A stretch of DNA of 64,000 nucleotides from Amoebophrya sp. A120 (taxonomy: Eukaryota > Sar > Dinophyceae > Syndiniales > Amoebophryaceae). Below, in pieces: positions 27,701-37,100 of this stretch. A model generated the notes under the pieces. The model worked only from the letters and a program-made list of their open reading frames with translations. It was not told the DNA's origin and searched no databases. The first letter of the stretch is position 1. Each line of letters starts with the position of its first letter. Where the stretch lies: positions 434,001 to 498,000 of the forward strand of contig CAJINV010000008.1 of NCBI GenBank assembly GCA_905178155.1, given 5' to 3'. Position numbers and translations under genes: made by a program.

Positions 27701-30281
27701 TCGAGAACAGGAACGAAGAAAAGGTGTCCAACCCTCCGCTCATCCCGAGCTGCGGGCGGTAGATCTCGGAGCACGCGAAGGGGATCAGCGCCTTCAGCGA
27801 GTTCGTGACCAGGTCGACGTGCGACTCGTTCTCGCAGGCGTCGAGCAGCACGCGAATCCCGTTTTCCTGCGAGATGGACCGCTGCGCGAAGTCGTCGTCG
27901 GACAAGTAGAGCAGGGACAACAGGCAGCAGAGCCGGACGTGTTCGTTTTTCGAGGTGTTGTAGATCTCCACGAGGATCCGCAGCCCCCCCTGCAGCACGA
28001 ACTCGCGATGCGTGTCGGCGTAGTACAGAAATGCGGAGAACATCAGCGACAAATGCGGACTCAGCTCCTGCTCCTCCAGCAGTCCGCCATCCCACGAATC
28101 GATCAGCGACGCGAAGAACATCGACCTGGTCAGTTCCTGGCGGACGCTCATTTCATCCGTCAATTGCCGGCACAGGTCGCAGAAGTAGATCGCGGAGGTG
28201 AGCGACAGCTTCTTTAAAAAGTCCCGCTGCAGGTACCGCTTTTCGAACCCGCACTGCAACAGCATCAGGCCGGTCTTGTCGTCGCACTTGGACAAGTTGT
28301 GAAAGAACTGGGTCGCAAAGTCCACAAAAATTGCGTCCGCCCCCGCGCTGTCGCCCTGCGTGGTCGAGTCCAACGCGGATTTTTGCTGCGCCGCCACCTG
28401 CAGCGAGGGTTCCTTGGCCAGTTGCGCGTCGTCCACACCATGGGACACGACGTTCAGGATAGCTTCCAAATACGCCTTTTTCAGGCACGCGTTGGTGTTC
28501 GCGGCGTCCGACGCGGCGTTCGCCAGCGCGAGCATGCAGTACCGCCGGATCTCGATGTCCTCCTGCAGGTTACAGGCCAGAAACACAATATCCATGATAT
28601 CCTGCTCGGTGGGAGTCGTGGGGTGCGTCGCCGTGATCGCCGCTAAAATCTGGATGGCGTTCACGCGGATGGAGTAATGCAGCTTCTCCGTCATCGCGAT
28701 GGACACGACGTTCGACAGGAGACCGGTCGCGAGCAGCACGTGGTGGAATTTGGGCGTCAACGTCAGGTGGAGGAAGGCGCGAATCAGGTGCTGCTGAACC
28801 GCGGTGGAGTCGCTGAAAATGTGCGACTGCAGAATCGTGAAGTACCGACTCTCCACAATTTTGTCGTGCAGCTCCACGGACTCGCACAAGTTCGCGATGA
28901 TGCACAGCACGATCGGTACGAACTCGGCGTCGTTGGTCAGTGCGGCCTTGTCCAAACATTCGATCACGTCCTGCTCGAGCAACAGGTACGCATTTTCCCT
29001 CCGGAAGGAGAAATGCAGGAGAATGTCCAGGACGATGGGGATCAGCTCCTTCGGACTGGCCGGGTTGCGCGTGATCCCGATGATGATCGGCAGCACCCCG
29101 AGCTGGGGGAACCGCTCCTGCCCCTCGGGCGTGACCGTCAGCCCGCGGATCAGAGCCAGCGTGTAAAACATGATCTTGTAGTTCTCGGTATCCTGAGTAA
29201 AAACGTACCCACACCATAGTCAAGATGGGGAATCGGCTAGACAAATCCAGAAGTTTTGGCTGTTTTGCATGACAAATTTGGACTCGTATTGTAGTGCTGT
29301 TTGAGCTAGCTGAGGAGCATCGCAGATCTAGCATACCATGCTGATTGGAGCATGACAAATTGCAAAACACGACTATAAAATGCTTCTCATGGGGCTCCGC
29401 ATGAGAAACATTTTCAGCATGCAGATTTGCATTACAACTATGGGGTGGGTACGTTTTTACTCAGGATACTCGGACACGATGAAGCGCCACACCATGTTAT
29501 CAAATGTAAAAATGTCTGGGTCTGGAAAGTTGCAACTTGTAATGCTAATTCTGGATCGTGCCAGAATCTGTCTTGCATGGATGCCAAAAGCTGTCCACTT
29601 TTGACCAAGTTGAGAGGAAGTTTCTCATGCAGAATAGGCATGATAGGGATTTCGCAGAATCTGTCATGCTAGGCCCTGCATTACAGGCATCATGGGTCAT
29701 GACAAATATGCATGACAAGTCTTGCATTCTTCCAGACCCAGACATTTTTGCATTTGATACATGTCGTCCGTGCGCAAGTCGACCATCATCTGTCGGTGGA
29801 TCGGGTCCGCCGTAAAGTTAGACAACGCGAACAGGCAGTTGATGATCACTTCCTCGATGTTTTTCGCGTTTTTCAGCACGAGCACCACCCCGTTCAAAAT
29901 GTTCAGCTCGTGCAGGATCGGCCAGAACAGGTTGCTGGTCGCGAAGTTCCCGATCGCGATCAGGATGTACACGGTAACCTCCGACACCTCCTCGTACAGG
30001 ATGGGTGCTATGTGTCGTATCACCTCCTCTTGCAGCAACAGGGGAAAGGTCCCGACGTTGACGGACAAATTACTGATCGCCAAGGCGGCGTATTTTCGAC
30101 ACATGTCGTCGAGCGAGATGATCAAGGGCAGAATTGCGTCCTTCCACCCGCCGCCCTGCACGATCCGGAGCTGGTACGCCCGGTTCGAGCAGTGGTGCGC
30201 CAGTGCTTTGATCGCATGACGCTTCTCCTTCACAGATTTCAGGATCTTCAACGACGAAATCAATTCGCCGTACGAAGACAT
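6722..30281 (-). CDS. Giant armadillo/HEAT-repeat protein with PDZ-like domain, about 6,200 codons in 17 exons
   Basis: The start ATG at 30281 opens a frame beginning MSSYGELISSLKILKSVKEK. Modelled exons, 5' to 3': 30281-29760, 29497-29469, 29188-25836, 25555-24006, 23750-22272, 22089-18002, 17739-15683, 15431-12322, 12096-11741, 11478-11424, 11252-10608, 10455-10194, 9845-9338, 9219-9032, 7816-7617, 7380-7161 and 6881-6722 (stop TAG). Nine introns are introners and each rejoins in frame. Others are GT-AG, for example 22090-22271 and 12097-12321. The product is almost entirely amphipathic helical pairs of armadillo/HEAT type, such as ALAISNLSVNVGTFPLLLQE. It also has a PDZ-like domain in exon 4, acidic linkers near 16.2-16.4 kb and 9.5 kb, and Ser/Gly-rich linkers near 10.9, 12.9 and 19 kb. 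Such solenoids are scaffolds, so a cytoskeletal or trafficking scaffold is only a guess. The 1.2-kb intron at 7817-9031 might hide an exon. A split into two genes is possible but nothing requires it. Confidence 0.7.
6882..7160. mobile_element. Introner, family F2, 279 bp
   Basis: The ends are TATCCTAAGCAAAAACGTCC and the inverted copy GGACGTTTTTACTCAGGATA. TSD GGCCT at 6877-6881 and 7161-7165. It lies in the 3' coding part of the giant gene. Precise removal joins NKIGG to HKALHNLSRYGD in frame. Confidence 0.9.
7817..9031 (-). other. Long intron of the giant gene
   Basis: About 1.2 kb between exons ending at 9032 and starting at 7816. Both boundaries look like GT-AG on the minus strand (GTACTAAC donor, CCACAG acceptor). 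It contains small tandem duplications near 8867-8897 (ACATTCAAGCGGAACAG twice) and 8960-9010 (GACACAATCC...GCCAGTGGTGCA twice). No TIRs or convincing exon are visible, although an unrecognised exon cannot be excluded. Confidence 0.45.
11253..11423. mobile_element. Introner, family F4, 171 bp
   Basis: A short, nearly fully palindromic element. The left end TATCACACAGAAAAAAGCTG is matched by the right end CAGTTTTTTTCTTTGTGATA, with inverted homology running some 50 bp inward (GGGCATATTTGTAATGC / GCATTACAAATATGCCC). TSD GGACG at 11248-11252 and 11424-11428. Removal rejoins FKYDV to LPYTTLKTVEKLL. It lacks the GTAAAA word found near the ends of F1 and F2. Confidence 0.88.
11479..11740. mobile_element. 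Introner, family F1, 262 bp
   Basis: The ends are TATCAAATGTAAAAATGTCT and its inverted copy. TSD AGATG at 11474-11478 and 11741-11745. Only about 50 bp of exon separate it from the F4 introner. Removal rejoins EYRHL to LRTVAAYNAF. Its interior is very similar to the copy at 17740-18001, including the same CATGCAGGATAGGCATGAGA stretch, implying a recent common source. Confidence 0.9.
15432..15682. mobile_element. Introner, family F1, 251 bp
   Basis: Perfect F1 terminal repeats at both ends. TSD CATCA at 15427-15431 and 15683-15687. On the gene strand, removal of the element plus one TSD rejoins VLYLM to TIFLTDREAQ. Read in the host frame, the element's own left end gives a stop (TAA) at its tenth base, so it cannot be read through. 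Confidence 0.92.
17740..18001. mobile_element. Introner, family F1, 262 bp
   Basis: The left end is TATCAAATGTAAAAGTGTCT. The right end is a divergent inverted copy ending TTTTTGCACTCCATA. TSD CTCGT at 17735-17739 and 18002-18006. Removal rejoins LSLIDE to DPEFMERPQ in frame on the minus strand. Confidence 0.9.
22090..22271 (-). other. Ordinary GT-AG intron of the giant gene
   Basis: A 182-bp intron with donor CCAG/GTACTAG and acceptor TATCTTCAG/GC on the minus strand. It has no terminal repeats or TSD. Removal joins SSPTKPG to TRPGAGKFKNN. It serves as an internal control: this gene also has conventional introns, so the machinery for GT-AG splicing is present. Confidence 0.75.
23751..24005. 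mobile_element. Introner, family F1 variant, 255 bp
   Basis: The ends are TATGGATTGCAAAAATGCCT and the inverted copy ending GTGCAATCCATA, a diverged F1 subtype. The flanks GCGCG (23746-23750) and GAGCG (24006-24010) match at four of five bases, so the TSD is slightly degraded. Removal rejoins LCLLSL to HNLSCTAECHG in frame. Confidence 0.87.
24285..24527 (-). other. PDZ-like domain in the giant ARM protein
   Basis: The exon reads APLGIKLRWLDPP, then FLGVIDGTPAQR, then HALITINNQPVHGLRQDEI, then RPLALLFRRVD. This has the PDZ order: a GLGI-type carboxylate loop (here PLGI), a Gly-x-Pro-Ala turn, a hydrophobic-Asn-Gln strand, an EI helix and the closing strand. PDZ domains bind C-terminal peptides. 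A basic helical stretch (KAKRDKKRREEYAKRRQELR) precedes it. The PLGI loop departs slightly from the usual GLGF. Confidence 0.6.
25556..25835. mobile_element. Introner, family F2, 280 bp
   Basis: The ends are TATCCTGAGTAAAAACGTAC and a perfect inverted copy. TSD CTTAC at 25551-25555 and 25836-25840. Removal rejoins VQEYISK to CTFVMVHNS in frame. Internal sequence is closely related to the copy at 29189-29468. Confidence 0.92.
29189..29468. mobile_element. Introner, family F2, 280 bp
   Basis: Perfect F2 ends. TSD CTCGG at 29184-29188 and 29469-29473. It is the same length as the copy at 25556-25835 and largely its reverse complement inside. Removal rejoins RFIVSE to NYKIMFYTLAL in frame. Only 29 bp of exon separate it from the next introner. 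Confidence 0.92.
29498..29759. mobile_element. Introner, family F1, 262 bp
   Basis: The ends are TATCAAATGTAAAAATGTCT and an inverted copy with one change (TTTTTGCATTTGATA). TSD CATGT at 29493-29497 and 29760-29764. Removal rejoins DLRTDDM to VWRFIVSE in frame. On the gene strand the donor-side word is ATGCAAAAATG, so even a GT donor is missing at that position. Confidence 0.92.
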
Positions 30282-30836
30282 CCTGGGCGAAGTTTGGGTA
30301 GAAAAACGAGGTGGCTACAGGAAAAAAAAACTCCAACGCGTGCCGGAGGTACTTCTCACGTGAAACAGATCACAAGCGGAATCGGGGGCGCTCCTGAGTG
30401 TACAGTGCTAGCTCCGGGGTCGTGAACGTGGTTTTGGTTCGTGCTTCCTCGGTTTGATTCTTCAATCCTTTGGAGTGCTGACAAGAATTCCTCGTCCACG
30501 GAACTTTCTGCTTCCTACTTGCTGCACAGCCAAGTTCGAGCTGGCACTTGTTGTGTATTCGTAATGCTTACGTAACGCCGGAATTGTGTAACCACTTCTG
30601 AGGAGCGTCGCGAAAGCAGGTGGTTGTTGTCACGTGTGATCGGTGCAGCGACAGTGATACTAACATGTTACAACCACCTCTGTCCGCACCTGGTCTTCCG
30701 GGCGGCCCGCTGCGTCTCTGCTACAGCCAGCCACTTTGCCGGGGGCGACGCTGTGTACTTTTTTCTGGCTCCAACACCTTCTCCACTGTAGAAACAGTTG
30801 GTCGCGGCGTTTTTTCGTTCGTCGTCCACATTCAAA
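30282..30836. promoter_or_regulatory. Probable bidirectional promoter region
   Basis: 555 bp between the start codon of the giant gene (minus, 30281) and the start of a small plus-strand gene (30837). No TATA-like or other recognisable element was identified. The regulatory role is inferred only from the divergent arrangement. Confidence 0.4.
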
Positions 30837-31453
30837 ATGTCAGTCCACCACGCGCATGCACAAGGAAGAGGTGGATATTGGAGACTCATAATTGAATTAA
30901 GGTTCAAATATGTTGATGGGGTTGGAAGCGAAATATCTGTATTCTCGGGAAGGGGTACAGCCCACTACGATGAATTAAAGAAGAAAATTAATGCGACGAG
31001 AGTAAAAGCAAGTTGGGCTGTCGAGAACGAAATAAATTACATCTTCAGGTATTTTTCCTTCTTGATTTCCGAGCTCAGTGTAACAAGCGCTCTTTGACGA
31101 TAGGTGTTGAAATTCCTTCAAACGAAGAGAACTCACTGTAATATCAAAGAACGGTCCTGCGACGCAAGACAAGCAACACGGCACTCATCTCCCACTCCCA
31201 CTCGCTCCTTGCGATCATCTCTCTCTCGCTCATGTCAAATTAACTCCTCTAACAGTCCTACTCCTTCCTGATTAGTCATATCCTGCCACCAGAGCGACGC
31301 ATTTCCGACGAAAATATTTTACCTGTAACTATGTAAGGACGCGTTGTCTGTCGTTCAGCTTTCGCTTTCGGAAACAGCCAATGATCTCGATAACGACCAA
31401 CGCTCTACAAAATCTCTTCTTTCAGGGTCGAACCACTCACGGTAATTCTGTAA
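30837..31453 (+). CDS. Small two-exon protein, about 79 residues, unknown function
   Basis: ATG at 30837 in a good context (TTCAAAATGTC) opens an exon encoding MSVHHAHAQGRGGYWRLIIE and ending INYIF-R at 31048. A clear donor (CTTCAG/GTATTT) follows. A plausible acceptor at 31425 (TCTTTCAG/GG) continues the same frame for nine codons (VEPLTVIL) to a TAA at 31451-31453. Codon use is AT-rich, unlike the GC-rich neighbours, and this is the only plus-strand gene candidate. I do not recognise a family. The second exon rests only on splice signals and frame agreement. Confidence 0.35.
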
Positions 31454-32013
31454 ACAAGAACTACGGCGAAAAGCAAACATTTTACTCTCTCACATCGAAG
31501 TTCCGCTATCAAACAAGTGCATGTGGATTCCGCTCGTGAATGCATGCGTCAGAACACTGAACAGAACGAATACATCGAACAAGTTTGAAGTAAGTATAGC
31601 TTAACTATCCCAGTCGTGATCATGCCAGCCTCTGGTATCAAATGGAAGACGTGATCGAGGTTCGAACTAGCGCTCTCGAGGCGCACCCGCCTCGGGTATA
31701 GACCGAGTACTACGCCGCGGGTGCTAAATTCTGATCCGCAGATGCAGGCCGCGTTTCAGCGGCATATTTTTTACAAATGTCTGGTAAGGTAGACGTATGC
31801 GAGCTGCAGGTACCATCTTACGTGATTGGGAGTGTAATTCCATCCGTCGTCTGCCAAGCACTCCCTCGGAAAACAACGTCCCCGTCTCGTGAACCAACTC
31901 CGACCTCCTGTGGCACTGACCTCTCATTAGCCCTGGTAGTCGCCGCGCATTCGAGATCCTTCGCAAACAGCCCGTGGCGCTGCGGCAACCCCAATTATCC
32001 TTGTCTTTCTTCA
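31454..32013. other. Intergenic region
   Basis: No gene seen. It contains a GC-rich inverted-repeat cluster at about 31660-31725 with a GGTTCGAAC word, discussed under rejected items. The right part is the 3' flank of the minus-strand gene ending at 32014. Confidence 0.4.
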
Positions 32014-32847
32014 CTAGCTATTCATGACCGACGCAGCCACCTTGGTCGCCGGCTGAAACGAGGGGGGCAACGGACGCTGGCACGGCGTCCCGTGAGGAAT
32101 CATGGCGTACAGTTCGCCCGCGCACCGCGTCATTATGCTGTCCAGGTTTCTACAGTGCTGCACTTCTTGGCGTTCTCGCTTCACACTCAGCAGCCGCTTT
32201 TCTCGCCACGCCTGCTGCTGCTCTTCTGCCGAAAGTCGGTGGTCGCTCTCCTCGTCCTCCTCCTCAGTGGTAGGGCGTCCCAGGTTTGCAAGAAGCCGGC
32301 GCTTCGTTCGCCGGAACCATTTGCGACCCTCGAGGCTGCCCCGGTGGTAAACCGCTGCGCCGGCCTCGAGCACGTGCAGCACGTAGTTCGTCACCCGAGC
32401 TTCGGATTGGTAATTGGTTTCCATCAGGTCCTTTTCGCGCACGTCTTGGTCCGAGCAGTCCAGCTGCGTGTTGATATCAGCGGCGGCGTGCTGGTTCTTG
32501 CTGCTTCGCTCCCGCGACTCCTTCCACAGCTCGTGAATGCGCGAGTCGTTTTCGTACCGGATGCCTTCGGGCAGGTCCGGTCGCAAGGTTTTGTACAGCT
32601 GCAGGTCGAAACACTGCCACTGCCGGTACTGCAGCGCAGCGTAGTAGCACTTGAACTGGGGGCTCTCCAGCTGCACCCGGGCCATCTCGAGCCGGTCCAG
32701 CCGGTCCAACTCCTTCTCGTGCCGTTTTTCCAGGATGCGGTATGCGCAGTAGGAAACACACCCGCAGTACAGTGCACCCATGTACAAATTTATCCGCGTC
32801 GCATCCAGTTTCACCTGAGCCAAGATCCCCGCACGAGGAATCGGCAT
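32014..32847 (-). CDS. Small single-pass membrane protein, unknown function, intronless
   Basis: A 277-residue open frame from MPIPRAGILAQVKLDATRIN to a TAG at 32014. One hydrophobic segment sits near residues 21-38 (LYMGALYCGCVSYCAYRI), followed by a long, highly charged helical region with many Arg, Glu and Gln residues (for example LSAEEQQQAWREKRLLSVKR). This fits an N-terminally anchored protein with a soluble coiled-coil-like tail, perhaps organellar, but no family is recognised. No introner and no intron signal interrupt it. Codon use and GC content match the neighbouring minus-strand genes, supporting a real gene. Confidence 0.65.
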   Translation of the reverse strand: MPIPRAGILAQVKLDATRINLYMGALYCGCVSYCAYRILEKRHEKELDRLDRLEMARVQLESPQFKCYYAALQYRQWQCFDLQLYKTLRPDLPEGIRYENDSRIHELWKESRERSSKNQHAAADINTQLDCSDQDVREKDLMETNYQSEARVTNYVLHVLEAGAAVYHRGSLEGRKWFRRTKRRLLANLGRPTTEEEDEESDHRLSAEEQQQAWREKRLLSVKRERQEVQHCRNLDSIMTRCAGELYAMIPHGTPCQRPLPPSFQPATKVAASVMNS

Positions 32848-34124
32848 GGTGGCGAAAGAAAAGGTAAAGACAGTGAAGAAAGAAAACCTTGTCCTTCAAA
32901 ACTTTCAATTTTTTAGAGTATAAACAAAGTCAGCACGAAGGACCGAACTCTATGAAATTCTGTTATTTCAGATTCACAATACTAAGTAAGGTCAACATAC
33001 CACGGTGGAAGATATCAAGAGCCGAACACGCTGCGCTGATGACTATGATCAACCAACTTCAACGCTCACACTGTTGTTGCAATAGTTAACTTCGCAAAGA
33101 TAACTATTCCATAGAAAAGCTGCGCAGTCAGTGTAGCCTTCGCCTTCCGCTTCTTTGCATCTTCTACAGCACACTGCGTTAGTAAGTCTCGTTTACTTCT
33201 TTTTGCACAGAATGCAAGATGTATTGGCGGCCCTCGACGACGGACCTAGGCACTTCTCGTCGAGTGCGAGTAATATCATGTGTGTTCGTTTATTGCGATC
33301 GCAGGGGCTTGTCGTCGTTAGAGGCAAGAAGAAGAACTAGGATGAGGTACGAATTGAAAAAATTAATAGTAAAAAACGAGCTCATGCATTATTTTTCGTA
33401 TTATACATGTTTTCGTTCTCGCTCCACAAGTTTTTCAACTGAGATCGAGTTTTCAAACTACAGTTGTGCGTGTGATACAATGTGACAGGTTAACCCGAAA
33501 AACGTTGCTGCTGTGCGAACGCAAATGCGGGGTCAAGCGTCTATACACATTTTATTTTTCTGTGTACGATATGAATAAAACTAGATGATACGACTGCCCA
33601 GGGGATTTTCTTCTTGATCCTTAACCTAAAGTCTTTTTTATTTCCCATGTTCACTCTTTTTTTGATTTTATATATTTGCCCTGAAGACATTAAGGTGAAT
33701 GTGAATAAAGAGGGACCTCAGCGTCAGCCCTGTACAAATGTGCGTATACAACGGGTGTCCGAACGAGGAGCAGCTCTCGGGACGTTTACAAATACGAAAT
33801 CCGAAGTCGAATTGTGACATAACAGTTTGCTTTCTGGAGACCTGCCACGACTACTTGGCGCGACTGCAGCTGCAGATTCTTGTAAATCAGAAAGAGTCAT
33901 CAATTTTTCGCATGTCATCGATGCGAATTAGTTTACTAGTAAGTATTTGATAGTTTTACGATAATTGACGGGCGTGATACCGTAACGAAGGTGATTTCAT
34001 CGTCTCTCCTTGCGTCATCACAATTGTTTTCTCAGTTTTTCTTGAAAAAATTAAGTAAGACCTCCATAGCCGCACAAGCCAGTTCAACCGCGGTGGTCCG
34101 CCGGTTTCTCCGTAGTTCATACCA
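32848..34124. other. Intergenic region, about 1.3 kb
   Basis: AT-rich with only short open frames on both strands, none convincing. It contains the 5' flank of the gene at 32014-32847 and the 3' flank of the SPT6-like gene. No repeats or RNA genes recognised. Confidence 0.45.
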
Positions 34125-37100
34125 CTATCGCTTCTGCTGCTTTGCCAACTCCGCAACATCATCAAGAGATACCCCGAAGTACTTTATCGGCTGATCCTGA
34201 TCAGGCGTATTCCCTTGATTCGCATACACTTGCTGGGACGCATTCCCTGGAGTACCTCCGACACTCATCCCTGCAGTGGCGTCTGTGAATTCAAGTGTAA
34301 GGACAATGAAAACTTTCCTTCACCGTAGTACCAGTAACAATCAGGAAAGCAGTGTTATAGCTTGCAAGTACAATTATCGATGAAGTTGATGCTAATCGAA
34401 AGATAAGGCAAAAGAAACCCCCATGCATCGCGCATCAAGCAAAACAAATGTAATGTGCGCTGTACCTGCTCCCGGGGTTCCACCTTCGCTGAAGGTGCCA
34501 GGGGTTACCTCGAAGCCGGGAGACGGGGTGTAGCTGAAGTCGGAATCTCCTTGTGCGCCATGAGAGCGGCTTCCAGAAGGCAGTCCTTGGCCGCGAGCGG
34601 CATGTCGGCTGGACGAGGCGGCGCCACCAGCACCGAAGCTCGAGCCGTAGGGAGCACTGCGTTGCGCTTGGCCGCCAGAGCTGCTACTGAGAAAGCCAGC
34701 CGGGGTGTAGCTAAAAGTACCACTCGCCCCGCCGTCGGTCATGTGACCGAGCCCGCTGATTTCGCTACCCGGCGTCTGGTCGTATCTCAGTTCCGCTTTT
34801 TCCTGTTTCTGATAAAGTTCGTATACGTCGGCGAACTGCCTCGCTGTGACCCGGTTTCGCTTGTGTTCTGGATTCTCGGCGCCAGCTTCCACGGCCTCCA
34901 TGGCGAGTTGTTTTTGTTGCCTGTCCTTCTCGTACAGATCCTTATGCTTCCAGACATCCTCACCCGCTTTCAAGCCCTCCTTGTCAGCCTCCGCCAAGGC
35001 ATTCTGTTGAAAAGTTTGTCTTTATTTTTTTAGTGCGCAATGGATCAGCAATACCTAGGGCCAGGCTGTAGACGATGAACATGACATAAAACTCGCTCTC
35101 GCACAAGAAGCTTCGGCATAATCAAAGCAAACTGGCGCGGACCCGACGCCGTTCGCAATCGCAACTGCTTGTACCAAGCACTCACTTCTATCTGCTCTAG
35201 TACATGCACTGTGTTGTATCTTTAGTACTCCCTTCAACAGCAATCATAGAAAATACCGCGGTTTCTTCCTCGATTTTTGCAAATTTCTCCCAGCGCTTGC
35301 GGGCCATAGCCGCAATCTGGTATCCAGGCTGATGGTGCCGTGCGATTTTACTTCTCCCCTTCAGAAACCACTGGTAAAGGGCGTCCAGCTTTTCGAAGGG
35401 TTTCGTTATCGTCGTGTCCTCTTCATTTTCCGACAGCATATTTCCCCAAATGCGGAACCCGTCGTGGTCGACCGAAATATGTTCCACGTTCGTTTTCTGA
35501 TCATGTGATAGATTTTCATATTCACTTTTTTGTATGTTAATGTTTGCAGTAACCTATTCATATCTTCATTCATTGGCATTGATTACTACTTTAATTTTCA
35601 AGAAGAGCGAGTGCCAGTAGAAGAGAAGAGACTCAACAACTTGATGTGCTCATTGTCTTGCTCAATCTACAGTCTACTATTCACGCCGATCTAACTGCTG
35701 GCTGTTGACATCGTTTCGTTTTCGATTCTTCAAGGTTAAGGTTTAAAAAACAGCAGAAGGCCATTGCACTGATTAGACACAGCGATGAGCAATTCTCCGT
35801 TTGAGAAAATCACTTGATTAAATCATTTTTAGCAAGCGAGTATCTATAAACAGTAAAAGTCCGCATCAATTATTAATTTGTGGTACCGGATGGTGAAAAG
35901 CCCAGGCCATGACGATGTGCCCCGGATTGCGGTGGTCCCACTGGAACTTGAGTAACATTTTCTGCTCGGTCTTTGCGAGCTTCGAGAATTCCGACTTGGT
36001 CGCCTCCAGGTGGCCGTAGTTGGTCCTGGTGAACATCCTTTGCCCGTCGGATGGATTTTCCCGCTCGTGCAGAGACTTCTGCATTCGCGGGTCCCACTTG
36101 CGGTGGCCTTTGGCGTCCCGGAGCTTCTCGCACATGGGGGTAATGTACGCGTTGGAGAAGTGATCCAGATCGTTAAACACCACGTCCTGGCAGCCAACAC
36201 GGAGAACCAAGCGCTGGCCCAGGCCGGACCGGTCCACCCGGCGCACGTCCTTGTCCCACTCCTCGCGCAGGTAGAGCGGGCGCAGCCAGTGCTGCTGGTC
36301 GTTCTCGCAGCGCAGCAGGTGTTGGTTCTGAAGCAGGCTCGCGTCCGCGGGGTTCATGTCCTTCGGGGGGTGGCGCCGACGCCGCACCGTGGGGAGGTCC
36401 TCCGCGTTCAGGCCCAGCTCCGCCAACCACTCCGTGGGGAGCTGCGGCTCCGTGTCGACGCCCGAAAACTTGAAGTAGGCGAGGAGGTAGGGGTTCGTCT
36501 CCGCGTGGCGGAAGAGCACGGTGCCCTGGGGGCTGGCGGCCAGCCAGTCGTACAAGTCCTCGTTGGAGGAGGAAATGTACTGGTCGTGCACCACGTTGCG
36601 CTGCCTCTGGTGTGCGGCCAGCGCTCGCTTGCGCATGGCGGCTTGCTGCTGGATCTCGGCGTCGTCGCGCCGGGGGAGCAAGGCGGGGACCAGCGCCCCA
36701 CACGCGTTGTTGCCCGGGACTCGCCAAATGGAGTCGACGGTAGCCTCCTGGATCCTCAGCTTCGCAAACTCCAGCGAAAGTTGCTCCGACTGGTGGTGGC
36801 CGAGGACCGTCGCTTTCTTTGGCTCGCGCGCGATACGTTCTACTCTATCTATGATTTCCTGCCTGCCTAGAAGGCCCTTTGCCGTCAACCGTTTTTCTTC
36901 CTGATCCATCATTTCGTCCGTCTCCGCTTGCGTGCGTTCAACCTTGACCTCCCGTGGGAGCCGGGGCGCCATGCTGCCGAGCTTGATGGGAAAAGCCACC
37001 GGGTGACCCTTGTCATCGTTCATGGGCTGACTGGTACGGCCGTAATCCACGAGCGGGATGTGGAACGGGCGGGGCTCGAGGCCCCACGCTGCGTCGTAGT

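Noticed and set aside
13405-28217. Long plus-strand frames opposite the giant gene (for example 201, 532 and 377 codons)
   Set aside because: They are antisense shadows of GC-rich minus-strand exons: Val/Leu/His/Arg/Gln-rich peptides with no family resemblance.
31655-31725. tRNA-like signals: GGTTCGAAC word and stable hairpins (CTCGG/CCGAG, GAGGCG/CGCCTC)
   Set aside because: No acceptor stem can be paired around them and the T-arm stem pairs poorly in both orientations. At best it is a tRNA-derived relic.
33738-33950. Possible small plus-strand gene (MCVYNGCPNEEQLSGR...)
   Set aside because: The frame is short and AT-rich, with no splice or family support; a second frame across the same bases looks equally plausible.
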